Below, in pieces: positions 33,101 through 45,425 of a stretch of 64,000 bases of DNA (positions are counted from its first letter, which is position 1; every line of letters begins with the position of its first letter). The stretch lies in assembly GCA_947846985.1 (NCBI GenBank), contig CANTUZ010000003.1, forward strand, positions 55,748,096 to 55,812,095. The letters are read 5' to 3'. The position numbers and the translations under genes are program-made. The stretch is from Fratercula arctica (Eukaryota; Chordata; Aves; Charadriiformes; Alcidae). The notes under the pieces were generated by a model. The model searched no databases. It worked only from the letters and a program-made list of their open reading frames with translations, and was not told the DNA's origin.

Positions 33101-36100
33101 CCTCATGATGCTCTTCCATCATCTGCAACACTGGGTAGCTGGGTGATGGCAGCAGCACCCCTGGCCTTTTGCTGGCTTTTGCCAGCCCAAGGAAGGGGAA
33201 ACGGAGGTAAATTCACGGCAAAACCCTAGCAGGTTATGGAGGAGATTAGAACACAGAGAGCTATATGTCCTTTGACTTCTTCTGTGAGTAACATGTGATA
33301 TGGGCTACACACTGGCCGTCACCAGTGTTAATGTTTCAAAAGGCAGAAGGAAGAGAGCCATGCAAGCACTCACTTGTGTATTTATGTCATGTATATTAAA
33401 ATATTATGCTAAAGTGTAGTGCCAGTGACAGTGAGGGGCTGAGGGTCTCCTTTCATCCATAGCTAAAGGATTACAACAGGGATTACCTTCTGGATCATTA
33501 GTCTACTGCTGTGTAGGAATAAAGAAATCCAGCTGAGAGGACTACTTGGGTCATTGCTCTTTGATTTATGATTCATTCTCTGTTCAGTACGGGTGAGAAT
33601 ACAAGTGCTTAATGTACCCTATTTTCATAGAGAAGGGGCTTGATTCTGTAAAGATCAAATTTAATTGAGCGTTGCGTGTTCTGTAACTTTCAGGGTCCAT
33701 TTAAATGTATTTTCCCAAAGAATGGCTAATTCAAAAATTTCATTTCCCTGGCCTTAGCCCAGTTGAATAGCTTTTGCACGTTTACAATATTCTGAAGGGT
33801 TCTGGAATAATAGATGAGATAATTAGGTTGCTTTTTGGCGATGGAACAAACAGAACTTCACCTGGTAAAGTCAGAATGACATTTCAATGGGACTTTTTCT
33901 TGGCTGTTCTTTATAAATATGCTTGCAGGAGCTGATTAATAAATAATCGCACTGTGTTTTGTACTAATTTTATGTTTGCTGAATGATAAACTTCAGTGTA
34001 AAGCCAGCATGCTACATAATTACGATGCATACAGATTATTAAATTATTTTCTATTAAAAAGTGAAGAAATCAATGAAGGAGAACCTCTCCTGCCCAGCTT
34101 TACTCTGCAGCTGCAACAGTAGACCACAGTGGAAAAGATTATAGTTTCAAGGACACTGGCTCTGGTAAATTTTAAAGCAGATTTTAGGCTGCTGTAAATT
34201 TAGGCTGTTTGTTTGATTACGCTTTGTAAGAGCTGTGTATTGATAGAGGAGCTCTGACAGGCCCAGGAACCAGTCTTCCAAATTCAGCCCGCAACAAGCA
34301 TACAGCTTAAAGAGCTTTCTTCTTAGCTAGCTCTGCACCGGTTGAGGACTTATTTATACTGTGGATTTCCCTGAGTACCCACTATTATTTCAGGCTTCTT
34401 TGTATTACTGGACATAAACAAAGGAATTTGAAAGAGCATCTCATTGTAATTTATCTGCATAAAATCACAGTACAAGTGTGACACTACAAGCAAGAGACAA
34501 CTTTGTGGAGTATTAGTCATTGTGGGAGAATCTGTGGCTGAAAAAATAAGAGCAATCCAAGTCCATAGTAATTTTTAAATCAAATTTGATACTTAATTTA
34601 AGCATCGTTAAACATTTAGATATTTTTCCCAATTTCTACATTATCATCTTCAGAAACAGAATCTTGGCCACGTCTAATTTCCTGAGATTTTCAGCTGAAA
34701 TGTTGCAAAAAATCTTATGGTTTTTAATACTTATATACACTAGATACACACTACAACCCCCCTGGAGTAATTTACCCAGATACGACATAACTAGTACGAA
34801 AAATTAATTCATAATTTTACTTTTTGCTTATTGAGCTGTTTCTTCTATTACAACTTTTCAGAAATGTATTGATTAAAGAATTTCATTCAGAAAATAATTT
34901 TAAGTAAATTAGACAATATTAAGTTACCAGGGAGAGCTTGTTTAGCTGTCATTTTTCCTTTGTGTTCTGCAATTTAGACACAAGCTTAAACTTGTAAACA
35001 AGGAAATAAAATAAAACCAAATAAAAGTAAATGGAAAAATAGGTTATGCTCTATCTGTACTTGGTAGTGGTAGTGGTAAAGTTTTAAGCTGAATCATTCA
35101 AACACACATACAAAAATTTATTTAAATTTCTTAAAGCTGCTTGCACTGTAGCACAGGCAAATTAATGTTTTTAATCTTATTTTCCTTTTCCTAGTATTGA
35201 CTTCCAGCAAAAAGAACTCCAAGAAACTGGATTTTGTAAAGTGCCTCAAATAACTTGATTCATTTAGAAGGCAATTTGTTTAATTAATGAACTGCTCATC
35301 TCCAGTTTAGAAAATATTTCAAGAATGTGTTGCAAGCAAAGTAGTTTCCCGATACACCGTTATCTTTCTACTCTGATGAAGGTTGTCTATGACTTCCCTG
35401 AATTGTGGCTTACAGGGGTAAACACTGCATTCAAAGGCATGTGGTGCTTCTCTGATGTTGAACAAACATGACCATTTCTCCAGTCATACAGTCGATGTAC
35501 CCACATCTTGGATGCAGGACACTGGTATTACTTATGTCAAAAATGATTGTGTGGAGGTACATATAATTATTATGAAGATTAGGATTTCATATTCCTGGTT
35601 AAATTTCTTTTAGTTATGGAGAACTTCGAAAGATTTCCTTAAACCTATAGGCATGAATAGCTGTGCCTATAACTGTATGATGTAATCAAAACCATTTTTT
35701 CATAGATTATTACATAAGACTGTCTGTAAGTACACAATGCATATATATTTTAGAAAGAGTAGCTTGGTGAATTGAATTTGTCTTTTTATTTATTTTTCTT
35801 TTAAACACAACTTCAAAATAAAAGGACAGCTTAAAGCTGATGTAATTTCCTTACATCATTTCCATAAATTCCTTCCAAAATTTTCTTCCTTTCCTTTTTA
35901 CTTCATCAGAGTTAAACACATAGGAGAAGGAAAGCTATTTAAATGAAAAGGATAATGCTTGTGGGAAACAAGTTTGTGTAAATTAGCAAAGAATAAATTT
36001 AGGTGAGAAATGAGATGAAGTTTCTAGCTACCATAAAGCTGAAATTCTGGAAGCATGTTCCAAGCTGAATTTTAAACCGGTACTTCATAAATTTAGTACA

Positions 36101-37133
36101 TCTATGAATTTGGTAATTTGATATGGTTTTCCTGTGATAGCAAGGACTAAGTCGTGGACATCCAAGGGATCTGAGTGCTACGTTACAGTTCAAGATATAA
36201 GAGAGTCACATATCAGCAAATAGTAAAGGTTTTCATTATCATTGTCTGTTATTTGGCAATCTCTTACTGAGTTTCATTTTGACTGTTTTGTTGTGTAGAT
36301 TTACACATACAGAGAAACTTAGAAGGCTGTCAATATTGCAGTCACATTAATTTTACTTTTCCAAAACTATCAGTAAACGCAGAGATGTAGAGAATAATCA
36401 GTGTTTTGGGTGACAAAATACTTCCAGAGAAAGTGAAATCTCATACATATAAAAATATCACTCAAAACTAAGGAAGTCTATATTTTTAGGTAGAAAAATG
36501 GAACATATATTACCATTTTCACTGTTGCATAATAAATCAAATACCATTGGGAAAATGTGTTTTGCTGCATGTTTGTTAATTCACTCAATGTACATAACAA
36601 TACACACATGCTTATTCCCCCCTACACTTGCATACATGGCTGTTTTTCTCATTCTTGGCAAGTCTTGGACTTTCCAGTGGAAATGACAATCAGATGAAAA
36701 CCCTGCAGCATAAAGCATAAACACAGTTTATCTACACTTTGTTTCCTGATACCTTCAGGTTCATTATATCATTGAAGTGGGTCACTATATCGTTGAAGTT
36801 CACTTTTCATTACTCTTTAGAAAATTCCTTATAAAGAAATGCACATTTTTTTCTGATTTTTTGCTTTTGGGTTCCACAGGGAGGAATGTAACAGTCAAGG
36901 TCTGGGTTCTCTGTTGACTTCATAAGTCCTTTCAAGGTCACAGTTAGTTACAGATTAACAAAGAGTACCTGACTGGCTCTATAGATCTATAAAAATTGAA
37001 GTTATATCCTGATCATGCATGATATTGTTCTTGTGAACCCCAAAAAGCCTGACATTTAGGAAATAGGGATAGGTATGAAGGTGGAATGTACCACCGATTT
37101 TACGTGTAAGCCAAAGAACACTTGCTCTATTAC
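30111..37133. other. Intergenic, no gene recognised
   Basis: About 7 kb of AT-rich DNA. It contains two small direct duplications (30717-30790 and 36760-36799) and two diverged related segments (31683-31762 and 32376-32453). No exon or RNA gene is supported. Confidence 0.5.
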
Positions 37134-37332
37134 CCTCTACTACTTTGAGGGTGACAGAGCACTGGAACAGGCTGCCCAGAGATGTTGTAGAGTTTCCTTC
37201 TTTGAAGATATTCAAAACCCACCTGGATGTGTTCCTGTCTAACCTGCTCTAGGTGAACCTGCTTTGGCAGGAGGACTGGACTAGATGACCTCTGAAGGTC
37301 CCTTCCAACTTCTACCATTCTGTGATTCTGTG
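37134..37332 (+). mobile_element. CR1 fragment (ORF2 C-terminus and 3' tail)
   Basis: GAGGGTGACAGAGCACTGG, AACAGGCTGCCCAGAGATG, ACCTGGATGTGTTCCTGTC and GGTCCCTTCCAACTTCTACC, ending in two TTCTGTG-type octamers. The coding part corresponds to the CR1 C-terminus (EHWNRLPRE...SLEIFKTHLDVF in the family) but is interrupted. It is a 5'-truncated insertion. Confidence 0.92.
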
Positions 37333-40300
37333 AAAGAAAGGCCCGTATAAGGAGAAAAGCTGAACTGAATCCCATTCAAGGCAACAAAAAATACTGTGGA
37401 TCAGGATCCAAATGTGCCGTTTTGATACACTGAGAGGCTTCTGTAGAGTGCTGTTCATGAATCATTCACTAAACAATTGTATTAAATGAAAATGGGTACT
37501 AGTTTTGGACACATGTTCTGCTTCTAATTGTATTCCCATTTACATACCACAACTCCATTGCAATCACACCATATATAAATAATACATTGTGCCAAGTAAC
37601 ACCTTTAAACTTGAAACTTATGTCATAATATGACATGGTACAAGAAAAATAATATCCAAATAGTATTTAATCATAGTAGTCAAGGTGTTAGGTTAGTTGA
37701 AGTCCATTTGATAGAGATCTCAGAAAGTTTCAATACATTTAATAGGAAAGAAAGAATTATCAGGTGAGTCAGTCATCTCAAATTATTTCTCATTTACAGT
37801 AGTTTAGGATTTAGGACATGTTAATTATTTTAGAAAGAAAATTCCTGCCTAAGAGCTAGTTGTTACACACAGCCTCTGGCTGTACTGAAGTTCACAATAA
37901 GTCCCTACCACAAGATGAGAAATTATTCTGTATCTAAAATGACCTTTTGACCCAGAGAACGATCCCAAGCACGTGTTTCTGGGATGATTCACATGCATAA
38001 TTCAGAGGTGATTAGTTGTACTGGTTTCCATACTCCTCAAGGAATAGGAAAGAAATAGAGAAATTAAGAGACGAAATGTAATTAATGAGCAATGGGGACT
38101 GTTAAAAAGGTAGGTCTGATTGCAGCAAGCACCTGGGAAATCTATTAAGATCGCAATTAACTTGTTATTTCACCCAATCTGGAAGAGTTCAACTTGTTAT
38201 AATGGCAACCCTGGCCAAGGCATGATTTTACAGACGGTTTTAGTACTTTAAATGTCAAGTTAAGCCCCCAAACTAAAGAAACAAAAATCCAAATGCCCTT
38301 TCCTCAGGTGTTTCTCTCAAATTCAATTCCTACTGAATCTGAATCTTTTCAGAGTCCTCCAATATCTGCTAACGTAAAAATGCCACTCAACCACACATAC
38401 AGATGCCTCCTCTCCTGCTTGGCAGGGATTTTCTTAGCAGTTGGGCTGAGGATAAATATCACCATGGCATTCCCTTAGGAACAATGCATTAGTGTGCATT
38501 ACAAGAGTTTAATGGAGACTGACTTGGATCACAAGGGCTGCTCACCTTCTTTGAGATCACAAAGCACGAGTTGTACTCCTTCAGAAATTACTCCAACTCA
38601 GTTTGCACATATAACATTACCTAGTCCATGATAATTCTTTGCAGAAAGAGCCTTTATTGGATAAACTCATCTACTAAAATTCCAGTGCAAGAAGGTTTGT
38701 GTTAAAGTTTATGTGGCATGTGGAAAATGAAAAAAAAAATTAAAAAAATATATGTAGTAACATGTCAAAGAATCACCTTTTGCATTTTACAACCTGCTCT
38801 ATATTTCTTACATTTGAGATTGTGTTCAGAAAAAAGTGGAAGGTTGATTCTCACTTTCTGAAGCCTCTATTTAAGCCTTTAGCTACTTCTGAGACTTTTC
38901 CCCAGTAGTTTTAAAGTGCAGGTCAATGATTTTTACATAGTGCAAAGACAGATTAAGGAACACACTTCAGTTCTATAGAGAATATATCTACTTTTGCTTC
39001 ACTCAGCCTAGAAGGAAGGGGAATTATCAAAGCAAAGAAGATACGTTCATTTTCTCTGACAACATATAGCATATAGTTTAAAGGAACTTTATAATATTCT
39101 CAACGAAAATCTTTGCCTAAAAGGGTTAAAATATATGATGATATTAAAATGCATTGATGGCATTTTCCTTTGATAATCAGAGGCATAAACCATTCTTGCT
39201 AACTATAGTAATTTATTCACATTTCGCCAGTATTTTGTGTGATACAAATATGTTCTTACCTGCATCAGCATACTAGAAGAGGAAAGACAGAAAAAGTTTC
39301 AATCAACCAAGAAACAGAAAAAAAAATCCCTCTACGCCTTCCACTTGACATCTGGCTCAGCATTGGAAAGGAAATAAACATGTACTATAGAAATTTGGCT
39401 AAATAAAGCCACAACTACAGCTGTTATAAAAACTCTTGAAACGATGTCGTTGAAAATTGTCAAATCTCTGTGGCCAGAATCCAGGAATTTTATATTCTTA
39501 CAAAATGTGCTTGCATGGTCTCAAAAATTTCTTAGCTATTTCTGGTTTGTACTTTAAGAAAAGCTTGAGTCTGAATGCTTTTCCATTTAAAGTGTTAGCA
39601 TTTGCTCTATTAAAATATATTTCTTTTCCTTCCAAACCTGCCTTCTCTTGCTTCGTCGGTCTGTTCTGGTTGCAACAGCTCTGCTACCAAGATTCTGCAG
39701 CTGAGTTAACCAACATGGCATAAGAAATCAAAATTCAAAATTAAACATGTTGCAAGATGCCTGTGGGCCAAACATGAGATATTTACTTAGTTGAACTTCT
39801 GCAAAGTAGGTCCAGTAACTTACACAGTGAAATACAGATTTAAAAGATGGTTAAGCTGGACAGCTATGGAAAATTTACAGATAAACATTTCCCTTTCAGG
39901 TATCATATAGTTCAAAATATATTTTATGATAGTAACTTCACTTGGTCATGTTCCTAGAAGGAGTATGACAGTTCTGAATACTGTTCTCCTATCTGAATAC
40001 ATTTTTAGCTCCGCAGCTGCTACAAATGCAGGTTGCTGATGCACAGTGTTAACTGGTAAGCTTTGGTGAAGAATACAGAGAAGAAAATAAGCTTGCACGA
40101 GCTGCCTAATAAAGCTGCATTTGCTTCTTGATGTGAGGGGGATTAAAAAAGCAATTGCAGTAATGAAGGTGTCAGATGACTTAGAGAGAAATCATGACTT
40201 TTACTGTTTACAGTCTATCAAAAACAACTGTTTCCGACCGTGTCTGATTAGTTTTCTTTCCAACTGTTGCCTTGCCACAGGAGGCTTCCTAGCACTTATT

Positions 40301-40719
40301 CTACCTTTTTTTTTTCCTTGTCTCAATATATTATTGCAATCAAAACTTTGGTACTGCAGTTTTATACTAGTTTAATACCAATGATTTCACAGGAATTATA
40401 CCTGTGTGAAACTGCAGTTGTGCACTGGTGAGCTAAGCATACCATAGGCAAATTCTGAATTTATACTCTATGCATTTCATGACCAGGATTAATAGGTTAG
40501 ACACTTGGCATAACTTCCACAGCTTCAGGATTTTTGATATAATCCATCTCATATAAAGCTTTAAATAAGACTTTATTAGTCTTACTTTAAAAAGTACAGG
40601 TATCAAGGGGTTGATGGAAAACCTCCGCTCCTTTTCCTAGCAGTCTTACAGAGTATAGTCTTTTTTCAAAGGCAAGGCAATAAATTACAGTGAAAAGAGT
40701 CCAATTTTAAAGGACACAA
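37333..40719. other. Intergenic, nothing recognised
   Basis: AT-rich DNA with no supported gene or repeat. Confidence 0.5.
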
Positions 40720-40784
40720 CACTAATACATTAATACACTAACATGCTAATACATTAATATATTAATAAACTAATACATTAATTA
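40720..40784. repeat. Imperfect AT-rich tandem repeat (ACTAATACATTAAT-like)
   Basis: Four to five degenerate units built on CTAATACATTAAT and shorter TAATA derivatives. The tract is rich in TAAT cores. It looks like a small minisatellite. Confidence 0.75.
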
Positions 40785-41331
40785 CTTGAAATTATAATCA
40801 TGATGTATGTCTTTTTGGTATCACAAATATAAAATGGAGTTGTAGACATATAAAGGGAGTCAGTTTTTTAATGCATAGGCAGCTGGGGAAGGAATCATGA
40901 CACTTTCTACCTCTCCAGCATCTGTCTCTTAGTTTGGAATACGTACATTTAAAATGTTGTAAAAAAACATGATTGAATTATTCATAACTAATTGATTTTA
41001 TACATTCAGCATGCTGCTGGTGTTTACACTGTAAGTATTAAAAAGTCAAAGAACAAACAGAAGCAACACTATTGCTAACTGAACTCTGATATTTTATTTG
41101 ATATGGGAAATCCGTGTCAGTTTCAGTTGGGAAAAAGGAATATATTTTAATACACTGAAAGATACTTCTCTCTCAGTTTCCTATGAACTGAGTTTAAGTT
41201 AGGTGCATAAATCCCTCCTGGAATTTATATTTTTTATACTTTTTTAAAGTATATGTTTTGAATGGGTGGAGTTTTTGTGTTTTAATGTAAAGATGTTTAT
41301 TATCTTAGTATAAAAATAACCTTCTATTCAT

Positions 41332-41401
41332 AAAATCATAGAATTATTGAATGTTTTGGGTTGGAAGGGACCTTTAAAGATCATCTAGTTTAACCCCCCT
41401 C
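41332..41401 (-). mobile_element. CR1 3' tail fragment
   Basis: AAAATCATAGAATTATTGAA, then TTGGGTTGGAAGGGACC and TTTAAAGATCATCTAGTTTA. This is a reverse-oriented CR1 3' end of about 70 bp. Confidence 0.88.
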
Positions 41402-42449
41402 TCTATTTATTCGTATAATAAAAGGTTGCATATGGTCACTTACAAAATGAAGAATGGTCTGAACATGGTTAGTGTCTCCGCTAGTGGGACCCTGAAGAGG
41501 TGTTGCTGTACCATCTTACATAAATAGTAAGGCATGCAAAAATATTTTGCTCTGAGTCACTGTCAGTTGTAGCAAAAATTAAAAATAGCCTGTTGTAATC
41601 CTATTTCACACCATCAGACCTCTATTTTTTAATTGAACATCCTCCAGTATCTTCTCTTTCTTGAGCTGTGCTTGCACAGAAGTTAGAAGAACCATTTGCA
41701 TGGAAATAAGATTTTCCTCTAGGCAAGTGTTACCTGCTAGTCATTAACAGTGTGGAAGTGCATCTTATTAAACTTTATGCAAGAGGTATTTTTAATTCCA
41801 GTTGCCAGAAAACAATGTAAGAAGGTATCACCTCAAAGCATGAGAGATTTTTCTTGAAAAAAATCTGTTTATCAGAATGTTGGCTGAGTACATCATATAT
41901 ATAGGCATATAAACAAGGAAACGAATTATGATGTATAATGTATCTTAATCAGAAACCAGTGAGCCTTATTTCATGGAAGACAAAACTGCAATTTGATTCC
42001 TTCAAAAGAGAAGTAATCCCAATCAAAGACTATTGTTTGTGGTGACTGGTGACACTTACTACAAAAGATTAGTGAGCTTGATGTACACTGGTTCTTAGAC
42101 TGATCACACGTTGCAAGGAGACGTGCTCACTGCCGAGGCAGGGGCAGTCGTGGGGATAAGGCATCTTTTATGGACCCTGCCAGGGCTGAGTGTTTATAGC
42201 ATTACTAATGTCCTATCCACAGGATCTCAAAAAACTGTAATCCCTGGTGACAGTGTTTGGCAGGGTGTGCTTTTATTATTTTCTACAAAGAAATTTACGT
42301 ATGTTCTTGGAAAATGAAGTGTGGTACAGTGACAAAATCAAGAAACAAAGGCTTAATGTGGGTTAGCCACACAATAAATCTGTATTTCCTAGGTCCTTCT
42401 TGTATATTTTCATGATAGATACTCCTCACTGTTAACCTATGATAATGAT

Positions 42450-42560
42450 CATAGAAATAGAATCATAGAATCGCCTAGGTTGGAAGGGAACTTTCAGATC
42501 ATCTAGTCCAACCAACAACCTAACTCTGACAAAAACCATCACTAACAATAACCATTGAGT
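42450..42560 (-). mobile_element. CR1 3' fragment
   Basis: ATAGAATCATAGAATCGCCT, GGTTGGAAGGGAACTTTCAG, ATCATCTAGTCCAACC and an ACCTAACTCTGACAAAAACC block. Reverse-oriented CR1 3' end. Confidence 0.88.
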
Positions 42561-45258
42561 TGACTTTACAACCTATAGTTACACAAGCTAATAAAAATGA
42601 TAGATAATAGTACTGCTAGGTTCTCAATAAAAATAAATTTTTATTAAAAAACCTGACATCTGTTTCAGGAGAGGCCAAAGTATAGCTCGTACCTCATCTG
42701 TAGCTCCTAAACAATGACAACGGGTCCTGCGCTCTGGTTTATCATGGGGAAGAAGTTGTAGTGAGGGAGCCACCGGGCAACTGGGTCCCTCACTGGGAGA
42801 GGGTGGAGAAGTGTGGCAGATGCAGAGGTTTGCCTGGAGCCGGGGAGCTGTGGGTGATGTTATTGTCCCCACAGGCATGTTGAAGGTGCTTTCTTTTTAG
42901 CTCTTTGAGGTCAGTGTTATAAGCCCGGTGACTCTCAAGTCGCTTGCAATGTCAGGGTAGTTGATCATGCTCCATTTTCCCAGCAAAGCACTCCTTTTCC
43001 TGAACCACACCAACCGTTGCGTGCCATTTTATTGCAGCACATGCAGTGCCAGTTGGATTTTTTCTGCCAGAGGTTTAACATTTACTTTGAGTGTCATATG
43101 CTGAATGACTGATAGTATTAATTAAAAACAAACAAGGAAATTATCAATAGACACTGAAAGTCTGATGCAAGACGATGTTTTTGCTGAAAACACGCTAAAA
43201 TAAATTATATCTTATGCTCTCTATCGTAACAGGGAAAAACAAGTAAGGGACTGGGTATAGTGAGGGTAAAGTACTCTAAGTTTAAAATGGTCAAAGCAAG
43301 AATAATTATATACATACATAATGTATAGTAATTATGTATTACATATAATTGCATCCACAATATAGGAAGTAAAAATAAAATAAGTAAATATTACTTAAAA
43401 TCTTATATAAGCATTCAAAAGACTAATCATAAGGTAGTTAACAACGGATAAAAGTGAAACAATGCTGGCAAATACTGAGCTCACTGTATTAATTTTCTAG
43501 TTTTTAAATTTAGGTCTATGTCCCAAAGCCTCATTGATATCTGGACCAGAAAACATGCTTAAGACAATAGTCATTAAAAAAAAAAAAAAAAAAAAAGGAA
43601 AAAAGAGAAAAAGCTATTTCTCCTCTTGCCTGACCCTGAAGAAATCTAAACACCTAAGGAAACCTAAAGGAATTCAGATTTTTATGTTTCCTCAAAGGTA
43701 TTAAGTTCTGCTGCTGGAAAAGCCCAGAAGCCCCTCTAGTCACAATAGATTTGGTGCTTACATGTCATCGATACCCCCAGAGCAGAAGTGCTGCTGCCTG
43801 TTGCACCTGGGTGTGTTGAGCCAGGGCTCTTCTCTGAACACACCTACACATCAGCATCCCAGTTTTCTTCCACATCCCCAAGAAGCAGTTGAATTTCCCC
43901 TTTGCCAACAACCTAGGGGTGTGAGTGCTCAGGGGTCCTCAGCTACTGACAGAGCAGATTCAAGCTCAGTTTTCTAGTAAATTGTGCTAACATGAGGGAT
44001 GTATGTGTGTTCAGGCAATGGTCAGGGAAAAGGAACATTCTTGAACCTTCCTGTTGAAAATGCTTTATTATGAACGGGCTACTAAAACTTTCATGATGCC
44101 AGAGAAACGTAAAAAAGGAATGAGGATGGGAGAAACATGGATTCTGGGTACTGCAACAAGGACTTTATATTATATCATCTGTTTTGAATTAAAATACAGG
44201 CTTACTCAGTTTTGTGAAAAAGAGAATTGTGCCAGCAACTATGTTCTGGAATATAAGTAAATGAAAATAAATCCTGATAATGTTCAGAAAAGTGCTCTAG
44301 CCCTGGAGATAACCCCCTGAATCGGGATGGCCTAAATCAGGAAATGCCTTGGTCGGCACATGCAGGTTTTGCAGATGCTCTGTTGAGAGTCCTGCTGTGT
44401 ACAGGGCGCACCGGCACTCACTGCTGGCCATTTTTGGACATTCACTTCCATATAAAGGTGCTGAGAGCCTTGTTTTTCAATCAAAGAGTGAGAGTGGAGG
44501 CAGAAATCTTTCAGTACCCATCCACCAGTGTCCTTCCCGTAGGAAGGCATTATTTAAAGTGTTGCAGTGTTAGTTTTCTTTCCATGACTGTCCATAACTC
44601 TAGCACTTCTGCTGAAAGACTTTTAGGAGCGAGGATTTAACACAAGAGTGACAGGTACTCCTCTGAAGTCTGAAGGCCAAGTCCGTGGCAATCAAAACAT
44701 CTTCAGCACTCCATTAGGTGGCCATTGGATGGCCAATGTGGATGTGAGTCAGTCTCAAACTGCAAATCCAAGAGAATTTAGCTACATTTTCAATCTGGAA
44801 GCAGAGAAAACTATACTGAACAGCATCGTCTGAGAAAGTAGTAAGAAGGCCTTAATTGACGTGAGGTTTTGAGAGCAGCATGAAATTCACTTTTCATAAA
44901 ATTTGCCTGTGTGGGAGTTGGACTTTTTTTTTGGTCACCACCTCAGTGATGAATAATATGTTACTTATTAAAAAGAAAATCTGTGACGACTATTGAGATC
45001 TCTGAAAGGAACAGATGCTTTATATCAGAATTGATTTAGACATGATACATAAAAATAGAGTGGAAAAAAAATCTTCAGTCAAAAACTGTCTTCCTCTAGG
45101 CAGGTATGGGTATAAAAACATATTATCTGACATGTAAGCTTCTAACAGAGGACATAAAATTATATACACTATTAATCTTGTTATTATTAACCTTTTGGAT
45201 ATTCATTGTTTCTCAAATCTAATCATATTTCATATAGGTATTACAGTGCATAGGTAAG
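42561..45258. other. Intergenic, no gene recognised
   Basis: Contains a poly-A tract (43576-43596) and AT-rich DNA. Short open frames at 42.6-42.9, 43.8-44.0 and 44.3-44.6 kb show no recognisable domain. Confidence 0.5.
43576..43596. repeat. Poly-A tract
   Basis: About 21 adenines followed by a purine-rich GGAAAAAAGAGAAAAAG tail. No retroposon body recognised. Confidence 0.85.
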
Positions 45259-45425
45259 GAGCTCAAAACACTTTAAAGATATTAATTAAAGCTCATCCAC
45301 AATACTCCTGGGAAGCAAAGCTAGAATCATTAAAATCATCTGACAGAGGAGGAGAAACTAAGCAGTAGAGAATGTAAGTGACATATCTAACATCACACAA
45401 AGCCAGAAATTAAATCCAATATCCT
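45259..45425 (-). repeat. MIR-type ancient SINE relic
   Basis: Read on the + strand, the order of blocks is that of a reversed MIR: AAAACACTTTAAAGATATTA, TTAATTAAAGCTCATCCACA, ACTCCTGGGAAG, TCTGACAGAGGAGGAGAAAC, ATGTAAGTGACATATCTAAC and ATCACACAAAGCCAGAAATT. These correspond to 'cactttacaa.. attaa..ctcat', 'acagatgaggaaactgag', 'gtaagtgacttgccc' and 'gtcacacagc' of the amniote-wide MIR family. It is strongly diverged, but collinear for about 165 bp. Confidence 0.65.
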
